NCBI RefSeq assembly: GCF_025666195.1
Contig: NZ_CP102592.1
Location: 1,922,001-1,986,000, forward strand
DNA length: 64,000 bases
From: Xanthomonas sp. CFBP 8443
GTDB lineage: Bacteria > Pseudomonadota > Gammaproteobacteria > Xanthomonadales > Xanthomonadaceae
Reading direction: 5' to 3'
Every line of letters begins with the position of its first letter. Position 1 is the first letter of the stretch. Under the pieces are notes generated by a model that did not search any database, was not told where the DNA came from, and worked only from the letters and a program-made list of their open reading frames with translations. Below, piece after piece: positions 56,201 through 64,000 of this stretch. Made by a program: the position numbers and the translations under genes.

Positions 56201-57786
56201 GCCTGCGCCGCGCTGGGCTCGGCTGGACGTGGCTGTTGCTGGCCGCCGGTGTGGCGTCCGCCGCCGGCGCACAGGCGGCACCGGCGGACGCGCGCAGCGT
56301 GCACGCCGCCGGCAATCCGATCCTGGCCGACGGCCGCGACTATTCCGCAGATCCGGCGCCACTGGTCGCCGACGGCAAGCTCTACATCATCGCCGGCCGC
56401 GACGAGGCGCCGCCGGACGTCAACGACTTCGTGATGCGCCGCTGGCAGTTGCTGGCCACCGACGACGTCGGCAGCGGCCGCTGGACCCACTATCCGTCGC
56501 TGCTGCGCCCGGAGCAGGTATTCGCCTGGGCCGTGGCGGGCCGCGCCTACGCCGCGCAGATCGTGCAGGGGCCGGACCGGCGCTACTACCTGTACGCACC
56601 GGTCCACGAGAAGCATTCGCCCAACGCCGATCCGTTCGCGATCGGCGTGGCGGTCGCCGACAGCCCGCTGGGGCCGTGGCGCGACGCGCATCCGCAAGGA
56701 CCGATCCTGTCGCAGTCGCTGCCGGTCAGGAACACCATCCAGAACATCGACCCGACCGTGCTGGTCGACGACGACGGCCGCGTGTATCTGTACTGGGGCA
56801 CTTTCGGCAAACTGTTCGGCATCGAACTGGAACGCGACATGGTCACGCCCAAGGGCGAGGCGGTGGCGGTCACCACGCTGGACGGCTATTTCGAAGCGCC
56901 ATGGCTGTTCAAGCGCAACGGCACCTACTACCTGGCCTATGCCGGCAACCGCGCCGGGCCGGATTCGGAATGCACGCCGGCGCTCTACCACGCCTGCATC
57001 GCCTACGGCACGGCGCCGTCGCCGCTGGGGCCGTGGACCTACCGCGGGGTGATCCTGCCGCCGGTGTCCTCCACTACCTCGCATCCGGGCATCGTCGACT
57101 TCAAGGGCCAGTGGTATCTGGTCTACCACACCGCCGACGCCAAGGGCGGCGGCCACTTCCGGCGCAGCGTGGCGATCGACCGGCTGCAGTGGGACGACAC
57201 GCAGCGGCCGGCGCGGATCCGCCCGGTGCAGGCCACGCGCCGGGCGCAGCCGCCGCTGCCGCCGCAGCGCAATGTCGCCCGTTTCGCCCAGGCCAGCGCT
57301 TCCAACGGCCCGGACATCCCGCACCAGTACTGGATCGCCGCGCTCAACGACGGCGTGGTCAAGCGCAACCCGCTGCCGCCGCAGATGTGGGGCAGCTGGA
57401 GCGCGCACAATCCGCCGCAGCAGTGGATCCAGTACAGCTGGGCGCAGCCGGTGGCGCTGGAGCGCAGCCGCATCGTGTTCTGGGCCGACCACGCGCCCGG
57501 CGCGAACGAAGGCGTGGCGCCGCCGGCGCGCTGGCGCCTGGAATACCGCAAGGACGGACAGTGGCTGCCGTTGGCGCAGGCGGCGCACGCGCCGGTCGCC
57601 GACCGCGTGCAGACGCTGCGCTTCGCGCCGGTGACCACGCGCTGCGTGCGCGCGGTGTTCGATGCGTCCGGCGCCGACGGCCGCTACGCCGCCGTGGCGG
57701 TGCAGGAGTGGGAAATGTGGGCCACGCGTGCGCAGCGCCTGGCGCCGGCCGAGGCGGCGGCTGCGCAACAGTGCGACGATCGTTGA
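56197..57786 (+). CDS. GH43 family alpha-L-arabinofuranosidase-like enzyme
   Basis: A 529-residue secreted protein (signal peptide about 1-28). The five-bladed propeller of GH43 holds the expected acidic residues D52 (DYSADPAPLV), D185 (QNIDPTVLVDDDG) and E233 (YFEAPWLFKRNG). A C-terminal module (about 365-515; WGSWSAHNPPQQWIQYSW, FAPVTTRCVRAVFD) is homologous to one in the neighbouring 1443-residue protein. GH43 enzymes act mostly on arabinofuranosyl or xylosyl linkages. A relative encoded in Xanthomonas euvesicatoria is reported to act on the terminal alpha-arabinose of extensin glycans (from memory). Starts inside the previous stop (ATGA). Confidence 0.9.
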   Translation: MSLRRAGLGWTWLLLAAGVASAAGAQAAPADARSVHAAGNPILADGRDYSADPAPLVADGKLYIIAGRDEAPPDVNDFVMRRWQLLATDDVGSGRWTHYPSLLRPEQVFAWAVAGRAYAAQIVQGPDRRYYLYAPVHEKHSPNADPFAIGVAVADSPLGPWRDAHPQGPILSQSLPVRNTIQNIDPTVLVDDDGRVYLYWGTFGKLFGIELERDMVTPKGEAVAVTTLDGYFEAPWLFKRNGTYYLAYAGNRAGPDSECTPALYHACIAYGTAPSPLGPWTYRGVILPPVSSTTSHPGIVDFKGQWYLVYHTADAKGGGHFRRSVAIDRLQWDDTQRPARIRPVQATRRAQPPLPPQRNVARFAQASASNGPDIPHQYWIAALNDGVVKRNPLPPQMWGSWSAHNPPQQWIQYSWAQPVALERSRIVFWADHAPGANEGVAPPARWRLEYRKDGQWLPLAQAAHAPVADRVQTLRFAPVTTRCVRAVFDASGADGRYAAVAVQEWEMWATRAQRLAPAEAAAAQQCDDR

Positions 57787-57800
57787 AAAGGAGCGCGGCA

Positions 57801-60140
57801 ATGCAGAGGGATCGTGGTCATCGCATCGGGCGACAGGCGTGGCTGCTGGGCGCGCCGCCGCGTGCGGTGGCAGCGCTGCTGCTGGCACTCGCGCTGGCGC
57901 CGTGCGCGCTGGCGGCGCCGGGCGCGGACGACTACCAGCGTGCGCAGGCACTGAGTCGCCGCTACGAGGCGCTGGTCGATCGCGAACCGTCGCAACCGGT
58001 GTGGCTGGACGCCGGGCATTTCCTGTATCGGCGTTCGCTCGCGCGCGCCGGCGCCGCACCGGCGATCGAATACCGGCGCGCGGCCGTGGACAGCGGCAGC
58101 AACGAACTCGCCTTCGACCACGTGCGGCTGGCGGCGGCGCTGTCCGCAAGTGGCGGGCAGCCGGTCGATGCGACGGCGTTGCAGTTGTCCGAAGTAACGC
58201 TGAGCGAGCGCCAGTTGGACTTCGAGCGCGATCGCGTGCGCTGGCGCTGCGCCTTGCCGGACTACCGCTGCATGCGCAGCGACCTGGGCGCGCGAGAACC
58301 CGATTCCTACGACATGAGCATCCCGCTGAAGCAGGGCCCGGCGCATGCGCAGGCCTCGCCGGACGGCAAGTGGCGGGCCTGGGTCGAAGCCGGCAACGTG
58401 GTGGTCGCGGCGACGGCCGGCGGCGCGCCCTTTGCGCTCAGCCACGACGGCAGCGCGGCCGGGTACTACGCGGTGGACAGCTTCGCCTGGTCGCCGGACT
58501 CGACCCGGCTGGTCGCCTACCGGGTCACGCCGGCGCCGCCGCGCACGGTGTACTACATCGAGTCGGCGCCCTCCGACCAACTGCAGCCGAAGCTGCACCA
58601 GCAGGCCTACGCCAAGCCCGGCGATCCGCTGCCGGTGCTGCGGCCGGTGCTGTTCGACCTGGCCTCGCGCCGCGCGCAGGCGGTGCCGGCGACGCTGTTC
58701 CCGAATGCGTTCACCCTGGGCTGGCCGCAGTGGCGCCGCGACGGCAGCGGCTTCACCTTCGAGTACAACGAACGCGGCCATCAGCGCTACCGGGTCATCG
58801 AGGCGGACGGGCGCAGCGCGCAGGCGCGCACGCTGATCGAGGAAACCTCGCCGACCTTCATCGAATACAGCGCGCTCAGCGGCGACGGCGGCAAGTACTA
58901 CCGGCACGACTTCGCCGACGGCGCGCGCACCTTGTGGGCGTCCGAGCGCGACGGCTGGGAGCATCTGTACCTGTACGACACGCGCAGCGACGCCGCGCCG
59001 CGCCAGGTCACCCGCGGCGAGTGGGTGGTGCGCAAGGTCGATCGCGTCGACGAGGCGGCGCAGCAGGTGTACTTCACCGCCTCCGGCATGCTCCCGGGCG
59101 AGGACCCGTACTACCAGCACGCCTACCGCATCGGCCTGGACGGCCGCGGCCTGACCGCGCTGACCCCGGCGCCGGCCGATCACCAGGTGGTCTATTCGCC
59201 CGACGGGCGCTGGCTGCTCGACCTGTATTCGCGCGTGGATCTGGGGCCGGTGCTGGAACTGCGCCGCAGCGACGACGGCGCGCTGGTGCGGGAGGTCGAG
59301 CGCACCGACCTGTCGCGGCTGCTCGCCGCCGGCTGGGTGCCGCCGCTGCCGCTGCATGCGCCCGGCCGCGACGGCAAGACCGAGATCTGGGGCGTGATCC
59401 ATCGTCCGCAGGGGTTGGATCCGCAGCGCCGCTACCGCGTGGTCGAGAACATCTATGCCGGCCCGCACGGCGCGTTCGTGCCCAAGCGCTTCAGCGCACG
59501 CGTGCCGGCGCTGACCGCGCTCGGCTTCGCCGTGGCGCAGATCGACGGCATGGGCACCAACAACCGCTCGCGCGCGTTCCACGACGTGGCCTGGCGCAAC
59601 CTCAAGGACGCCGGTTTTCCCGATCGCATCGTCTGGCATCGCGCCGCCGCGGCGCAGTATCCGTGGTACGCGATCGAGCAGGGCGTGGGCATCTACGGCA
59701 CCTCCGCCGGCGGCCAGAGCGCGCTCGGCGCGTTGCTGTTCCATCCCGAGTTCTATGCCGCCGCGGTGGCCAATTCCGGCTGCCACGACAACCGCATGGA
59801 CAAGATCTGGTGGAACGAGCAGTGGATGGGCTGGCCGATCGGGCCGTGGTATTCGGCCTCGTCCAATGTGGACAACGCCTGGCGCCTGCAAGGGCATCTG
59901 CTGCTGGTGACCGGCGACATGGATCAGAACGTGGATCCGGCCAGCACCTTCCAGGTCGCCGATCGCCTGATCAAGGCCGGCAAGGATTTCGATCTGCTGG
60001 TGGTGCCGGGCGGCGACCACGGCGCCGGCGGCGCGTACGGCCAGCGCCGGCTGCTGGATTTCTTCGTGCGCTGGCTGCAGCAGGCGCCGACGCCGGACTG
60101 GAACCGCCAGGCGGCGGCGCCGACAGCGGTCGCGCACTGA
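57801..60140 (+). CDS. S9 family prolyl oligopeptidase/dipeptidyl-peptidase-IV-like protein (copy 2)
   Basis: A 779-residue secreted serine peptidase with signal peptide (about 1-40), beta-propeller and alpha/beta-hydrolase domain. Triad: S635 (GIYGTSAGGQ), D708 (GDMDQNVDP), H740 (PGGDHGAGG). It aligns with the copy at 42607 from end to end, for example HLYLYDTRSDAAPRQVTRGEW against [29 protein letters not shown] precedes ATG 57801, 14 bases after the GH43 gene. Within a glycan locus, a prolyl peptidase points to a glycoprotein substrate. Confidence 0.93.
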   Translation: MQRDRGHRIGRQAWLLGAPPRAVAALLLALALAPCALAAPGADDYQRAQALSRRYEALVDREPSQPVWLDAGHFLYRRSLARAGAAPAIEYRRAAVDSGSNELAFDHVRLAAALSASGGQPVDATALQLSEVTLSERQLDFERDRVRWRCALPDYRCMRSDLGAREPDSYDMSIPLKQGPAHAQASPDGKWRAWVEAGNVVVAATAGGAPFALSHDGSAAGYYAVDSFAWSPDSTRLVAYRVTPAPPRTVYYIESAPSDQLQPKLHQQAYAKPGDPLPVLRPVLFDLASRRAQAVPATLFPNAFTLGWPQWRRDGSGFTFEYNERGHQRYRVIEADGRSAQARTLIEETSPTFIEYSALSGDGGKYYRHDFADGARTLWASERDGWEHLYLYDTRSDAAPRQVTRGEWVVRKVDRVDEAAQQVYFTASGMLPGEDPYYQHAYRIGLDGRGLTALTPAPADHQVVYSPDGRWLLDLYSRVDLGPVLELRRSDDGALVREVERTDLSRLLAAGWVPPLPLHAPGRDGKTEIWGVIHRPQGLDPQRRYRVVENIYAGPHGAFVPKRFSARVPALTALGFAVAQIDGMGTNNRSRAFHDVAWRNLKDAGFPDRIVWHRAAAAQYPWYAIEQGVGIYGTSAGGQSALGALLFHPEFYAAAVANSGCHDNRMDKIWWNEQWMGWPIGPWYSASSNVDNAWRLQGHLLLVTGDMDQNVDPASTFQVADRLIKAGKDFDLLVVPGGDHGAGGAYGQRRLLDFFVRWLQQAPTPDWNRQAAAPTAVAH

Positions 60141-60428
60141 CGGTGATGCGCATGCGGCATGCGGAAGTCGCCGCGTGGCGACGACCGCGATCGGCTGCGA
60201 CATATCGACAAATTTCCACATCAAAGGCGACGTTTTTCCACAAGACGCTGCGCCTGCAAGCGTGAAACCCTGCAAGTGCGCTGCGCAGTGACGCGCAACG
60301 CATTCTGCGCCGTGCGGGGAAGCACGGCCTCCATCGATCGATGCAGGTTCCCGCCGCCTTGGGCCACGGGGACGTGGCGTCGTGCGGCCTGGATTTTTCG
60401 TGCAGGCCGACCAACCGAGAGACACGCC
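60141..60428. promoter_or_regulatory. Upstream region of the second TonB receptor
   Basis: A 288-base gap with an AT-richer stretch at 60200-60250 (ACAAATTTCCACATC, GTTTTTCCAC) that is likely to hold the promoter, since the receptor is not overlapped with the peptidase gene. I cannot assign boxes confidently. Confidence 0.4.
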
Positions 60429-63400
60429 ATGCGCCAGGTTCGCTTGCCTTCCCTCCGTCCAGCTTCTTCCTGTCGCGATCGCCGCCGGCAAGGGCGCAGC
60501 CTGTTGTGCGGCGCGATCGCCATGGCCTTGCTGGTGGCGCTACCCGCCGCGGCGCAGGACGCTGCCAAGGCGCCCGATAAGGCAACCGCTGCCGCCGATG
60601 GCGGCGACACCGCCGCCGACGCCAAGACCCTGGACAGCGTGGTCGTCACCGGCTCGCGCATCCGCCGCAACGATGCGCTGGACGGCCCGACGCCGCTGAC
60701 CGTGATCGGCGCCGAGCAGATTCGCGCCGCCGGCTATACCGAGATCGCCGACGTGGTGAACCAGCTGCCGAGCCTGGCGCTGACCCAGACCAGCCAGACC
60801 GGCAACCTGGCCGGCAATCCCGGCATCAACGCGCTGGACCTGCGCGGCATGGGCACGCAACGCACGCTGGTGCTGGTCGACGGCCGCCGCCAGGTGCCGG
60901 CGATTCCCGGCACCTCGGCGGTGGACGTCAGCAACATCCCCTCCAGCCTGGTCGAGCGCGTGGAAGTCATCACCGGCGGCGCCTCGGCGCTGTACGGCGC
61001 CGACGCGGTCACCGGCGTGGCCAACTTCATCCTGAAGAAAGACTTCCAGGGCGTGGACGCCAGCGCCCGCTATGGCGCGTCCAGCCGCGGCGACATGCGC
61101 AGCACCAGCATCGACGCGCTGTTCGGCCGCAATTTCGCCGACAACCGCGGCAACGTCACCGTGTACGGTTTCTACGAACGCGAGCCCGATTCGGTGTCCG
61201 GCCAGGACCGGCCGTGGACCGCGATGGGCTATCCGATGTACACGCGCAACAACCGCAACCAGCGCTACTGGATCTCCGACAAAAACCGCAACATCAACAA
61301 CGCCGAGGATGCGCAGCTGATCCTGGGCGGGCGCCACTATGCGATGACCGCCGACGGGCGCCTGCGCGCGCCGGTGCTGGGACCGGGCGGCTACGTCAAC
61401 GCCGCACCGCTGAGCCTGGCCAATCCGGTCGACGCGCTGGGCAGCCTGCTCACCGACGGCGGCGAGTACGGCGGCCGCTACGACTCGTGGTACCTGTCGG
61501 TGCCGTCGGACCGCTTCTCCAGCCGCGCCACGTTCAATTTCGATTTCAGCGACAGCCTGCGCCTGTTCGCCAACGTCGGCTATTCGCAGAACAGTTCGCG
61601 CTCGGCCTGGCGCGCGCTGAGCGCGTTCGGCAGCGAGGCGGTGCCGGCCGACAGCCCGTTCATCACCGACGAGATGCGCGCGGCCAACGGCGGCACGATC
61701 ACCGACGGCGTGTACTTCGCGCGGCACTTCGACGACGAACTGGGGCAGGGCGGCAGCGAATACCGGCGCCGGCTGTTCCAGGGCGTGGTCGGGCTGGAGG
61801 GCGACTTCAGCCTGGGCGGGCGGGCGTGGAACTACGCGGCGTACTACTCCTACGGCCGCACCCGGCAGCGCAACCGCGACATCGACACGGTGGCCTACGA
61901 CCGCTACTACCTGGCGGTCGATTCCACCACCGCCGCCGACGGCAGCGCGATCTGCCGCAGTACGCTCGACGACCCGGGCAACGGCTGCGTGCCGTTGAAC
62001 CCGTTCAAGCGGCTGACCGCCGAGGAGATCGGCTACCTGCGCTACGACTCGGACTGGGCCACCACCACGATGACCCAGCAGGTGCTGTCGGCCTATGCCT
62101 CCGGCGGCATCTTCGACCTGCCCGGCGGCGAGGCGCAGATCGTGTTCGGCGGCGAGTACCGCAAGGAGCGCAACGACATCGGCGCGATCGCCCAGTACGA
62201 CCCGGCCAACCCGGCCTACGACGCCACCCTCGGCACCACCCAGCTGCCGTTGCGCGGGCAGTACGACGTCAAGGAGCTGTACAGCGAACTGCACCTGCCG
62301 CTGCTGGCCGGCAAGCCGTTCGCCGAGCGGCTGGGCGTGGACGCGGCGGTACGCGTGTCCGACTACAACACCGCCGGCCGCACCGTCACCAACAAGTTCG
62401 GCATCGACTGGTCGCCGATCCGCGACATCACCCTGCGCGGCACCTACGGCAAGGCGGTGCGCGCGCCCAACATCGGCGAGCTGTACACCGCCAGCAGCAT
62501 CGGCGGCATGTGGATCACCGACCCGTGCAACACCTACAACCTGCGCTATCGCACCGACCGCAGCCAGTACGCAGCGGCCAACTGCGCGCAGCTCAACCCG
62601 TCCGACAAGGACACCTACTGGCTGTACCGCGACATCATCACCAAGGGCAACCTGGACCTGGGCAACGAGACCGCCAAGACCCGCACCGTCGGCGTGGTGC
62701 TGCGGCCGCGCTTCCTGGAGGATTTCTCGCTGTCGGTGGACTACTACAACATCGATCTGCGCGGCGCGATCGATTCGTTCCCGGCGCAGACCATCATCAA
62801 CAAGTGCGTCGACGCGCCGACCCTGGACAACCAGTTCTGTTCGTTCGTCGGCCGCGACGCCGGCGGCAATCTGCTCGACGTGATCACGCAGAAGCTGAAC
62901 CTGTCGCGCTACCTGACCCGCGGCGTCGATTTCGCCGCGCAATACCGCTACGACCTGGCCGGACTCTGGGGCCAGAACGCCGGCGCGCTGTCGTTCGACC
63001 TCAACTACACGCGCCTGATCCGCCAGGACTACACCCTGGATCCGGACCAGCCGGAAGACGTCACCCGCTTCGCCGGCGTGTTCGGCTCGCCGCAGTGGAA
63101 GGGCGTGCTGCGCAGCACCTGGTCCAACCAGCATGCCGGCGCGACCTGGTCGCTGCGGCACATCGCCAAGATGCGCACCAGCACCCAGATCACCGACACC
63201 GACTACCAGAAGGTCTGGACCGGCAACGTGTTCTACAGCGACGTGTCCGGCTACTACCGGCTCAAGTCGGGGCTGGAACTGTTCGGCGGCATCACCAACG
63301 CATTCGACCGCGCGCCGCCGCGGGTGCCGGGCGCGGAGGCCGGTGGCGCCAATTTCGAACTCGGCTACCACGCCGGCGTGTACGACGTGATCGGGCGGAT

Positions 63401-63431
63401 GTACTACGGCGGGATCCGCCTGGCGCTGTGA
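60429..63431 (+). CDS. TonB-dependent outer-membrane receptor (copy 2)
   Basis: A 1000-residue receptor with signal peptide (about 1-43, ALPAAAQ), plug (LDSVVVTGSRIRRNDALDGPTPLTVIGAEQI, DLRGMGTQRTLVLVDGRRQVP, VEVITGGASALYGADAVTGVANFILKK) and a C-terminal barrel. It belongs to the same Xanthomonas/Caulobacter-type branch as copy 1 but is not a recent duplicate. The ATG at 60429 gives the signal peptide; an earlier in-frame ATG at 60159 adds 90 non-homologous residues. It directly precedes the GH127 gene. Confidence 0.93.
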   Translation: MRQVRLPSLRPASSCRDRRRQGRSLLCGAIAMALLVALPAAAQDAAKAPDKATAAADGGDTAADAKTLDSVVVTGSRIRRNDALDGPTPLTVIGAEQIRAAGYTEIADVVNQLPSLALTQTSQTGNLAGNPGINALDLRGMGTQRTLVLVDGRRQVPAIPGTSAVDVSNIPSSLVERVEVITGGASALYGADAVTGVANFILKKDFQGVDASARYGASSRGDMRSTSIDALFGRNFADNRGNVTVYGFYEREPDSVSGQDRPWTAMGYPMYTRNNRNQRYWISDKNRNINNAEDAQLILGGRHYAMTADGRLRAPVLGPGGYVNAAPLSLANPVDALGSLLTDGGEYGGRYDSWYLSVPSDRFSSRATFNFDFSDSLRLFANVGYSQNSSRSAWRALSAFGSEAVPADSPFITDEMRAANGGTITDGVYFARHFDDELGQGGSEYRRRLFQGVVGLEGDFSLGGRAWNYAAYYSYGRTRQRNRDIDTVAYDRYYLAVDSTTAADGSAICRSTLDDPGNGCVPLNPFKRLTAEEIGYLRYDSDWATTTMTQQVLSAYASGGIFDLPGGEAQIVFGGEYRKERNDIGAIAQYDPANPAYDATLGTTQLPLRGQYDVKELYSELHLPLLAGKPFAERLGVDAAVRVSDYNTAGRTVTNKFGIDWSPIRDITLRGTYGKAVRAPNIGELYTASSIGGMWITDPCNTYNLRYRTDRSQYAAANCAQLNPSDKDTYWLYRDIITKGNLDLGNETAKTRTVGVVLRPRFLEDFSLSVDYYNIDLRGAIDSFPAQTIINKCVDAPTLDNQFCSFVGRDAGGNLLDVITQKLNLSRYLTRGVDFAAQYRYDLAGLWGQNAGALSFDLNYTRLIRQDYTLDPDQPEDVTRFAGVFGSPQWKGVLRSTWSNQHAGATWSLRHIAKMRTSTQITDTDYQKVWTGNVFYSDVSGYYRLKSGLELFGGITNAFDRAPPRVPGAEAGGANFELGYHAGVYDVIGRMYYGGIRLAL

Positions 63432-63647
63432 CGACCGCCTGCCGCCCGCGCCATTCGGCACAAATCCGCATGTCTGCGCAGCCGTGGCGACAAGACGCGA
63501 TGACGTATCGATGACACAGTGGCGACAACCCGTCCTGTTGTGGCCGCGGCCGGGCCTGCCTGCCGCCGCCACGTGCAAAGGAGCAAGCGCTATGTATTGC
63601 CATGTTTTCTCGCCGCGTCCCGAGGCCGTCCAGCAGAGCGGTGCCCG

Positions 63648-64000
63648 ATGAGTCCGGGTTCGGGTCATGTCCATACGGCGCAGTGCGCGCACGCCGCCGC
63701 CGCCGATGCGGCGGCGCTGGATCCATCGCGCCGCCGCTTCCTGCAATGGAGCGCGCTGGCGATGGCCGCCGGGTTGCTGCGCTTCCCGCTGGATGCGGCC
63801 GCATCCAGCGCCGGGCGCGTGCAGGCGTTACCGCTGCAGCAGGTCACGCTCAAACCCTCGCTGTTCCTGGATTCGCTGCAGACCAATCGCCGCTACCTGA
63901 TGGAGCTCGAACCGGACCGGCTGCTGCACAATTTCCTGCAGTACGCGGGGCTGCCGCCGAAGGGTGCGGTCTACGGCGGCTGGGAAGGCGACACCATCGC
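63648..64000 (+). CDS. GH127 family glycosidase, probable beta-L-arabinofuranosidase (partial, N-terminal)
   Basis: Open from ATG 63648 to the window end (about 117 codons, no stop). A twin-arginine signal (SRRRFLQWSALAMAAG) comes first, then the family N terminus: VTLKPSLFLDSLQTNRRYLM, LEPDRLLHNFLQYAGLPPKG and YGGWEGD, which I recognise as GH127/DUF1680. The first GH127 enzyme, HypBA1 of Bifidobacterium longum, removes beta-L-arabinofuranose from hydroxyproline-linked arabino-oligosaccharides. The catalytic Cys/Glu region is beyond the window. Confidence 0.85.
   Translation, partial: MSPGSGHVHTAQCAHAAAADAAALDPSRRRFLQWSALAMAAGLLRFPLDAAASSAGRVQALPLQQVTLKPSLFLDSLQTNRRYLMELEPDRLLHNFLQYAGLPPKGAVYGGWEGDTI

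Noticed and set aside
52499..56362. 1287-codon minus-strand open frame
   Set aside because: Antisense shadow of the multidomain glycosidase gene; composition artefact.

Overview
The window is a GC-rich chromosomal segment (roughly 70% G+C by eye) from a gammaproteobacterium of the Xanthomonadaceae, most likely Xanthomonas. This rests on the nusA-infB-rbfA-truB-rpsO-pnp order, the many TonB-dependent receptors and plant-polysaccharide enzymes, and the intergenic repeats (heptad GGGACTC/AATCCCC repeats and palindromes with TAGGAGCGGCTTCAGCCGCGAC-type arms). I see no insertion sequence, prophage or CRISPR array.

Layout. 1-7.5 kb: translation and RNA-metabolism genes (end of nusA, infB, rbfA, truB, rpsO, pnp) with two clear terminators. 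7.5-25.5 kb: a GAF-EAL c-di-GMP phosphodiesterase, a DUF3175-like protein, the large helicase lhr, a chemoreceptor plus cheW pair behind a sigma-28-type promoter, tRNA-Ala(CGC), an H-NS-like protein, RNase D, a formylglycine-generating-enzyme-like lipoprotein, an M48 protease, a von Willebrand lipoprotein and a small lipoprotein. 25.5-28.4 kb: yggX, mutY and ftsY on the minus strand.

28.5-40.4 kb: a trans-4-hydroxyproline catabolic operon (epimerase, three-part D-hydroxyproline dehydrogenase, deaminase, ketoglutarate-semialdehyde dehydrogenase) with divergent PAS-AraC regulator, followed in the same direction by an M24 peptidase and two DUF885 peptidases. Most junctions overlap as ATGA/GTGA. 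An amino-acid permease and an S9 prolyl-type peptidase follow (40.9-44.9 kb), then a 102-residue flagellar-rod-like gene behind a second sigma-28-type promoter.

46.3-64.0 kb: a glycan-utilisation locus with two TonB receptors, a Tat-exported six-hairpin glycosidase-like protein, a 1443-residue multidomain glycosidase-like protein, a GH43 enzyme, a second S9 peptidase, and the start of a Tat-exported GH127 (beta-L-arabinofuranosidase family) enzyme cut by the window end. GH127 and GH43 enzymes together with prolyl peptidases and hydroxyproline catabolism suggest one programme: stripping arabinose from plant hydroxyproline-rich glycoproteins (extensins), cutting the peptide, and burning the hydroxyproline to 2-oxoglutarate. 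That integration is inference; the individual family assignments are mostly firm.
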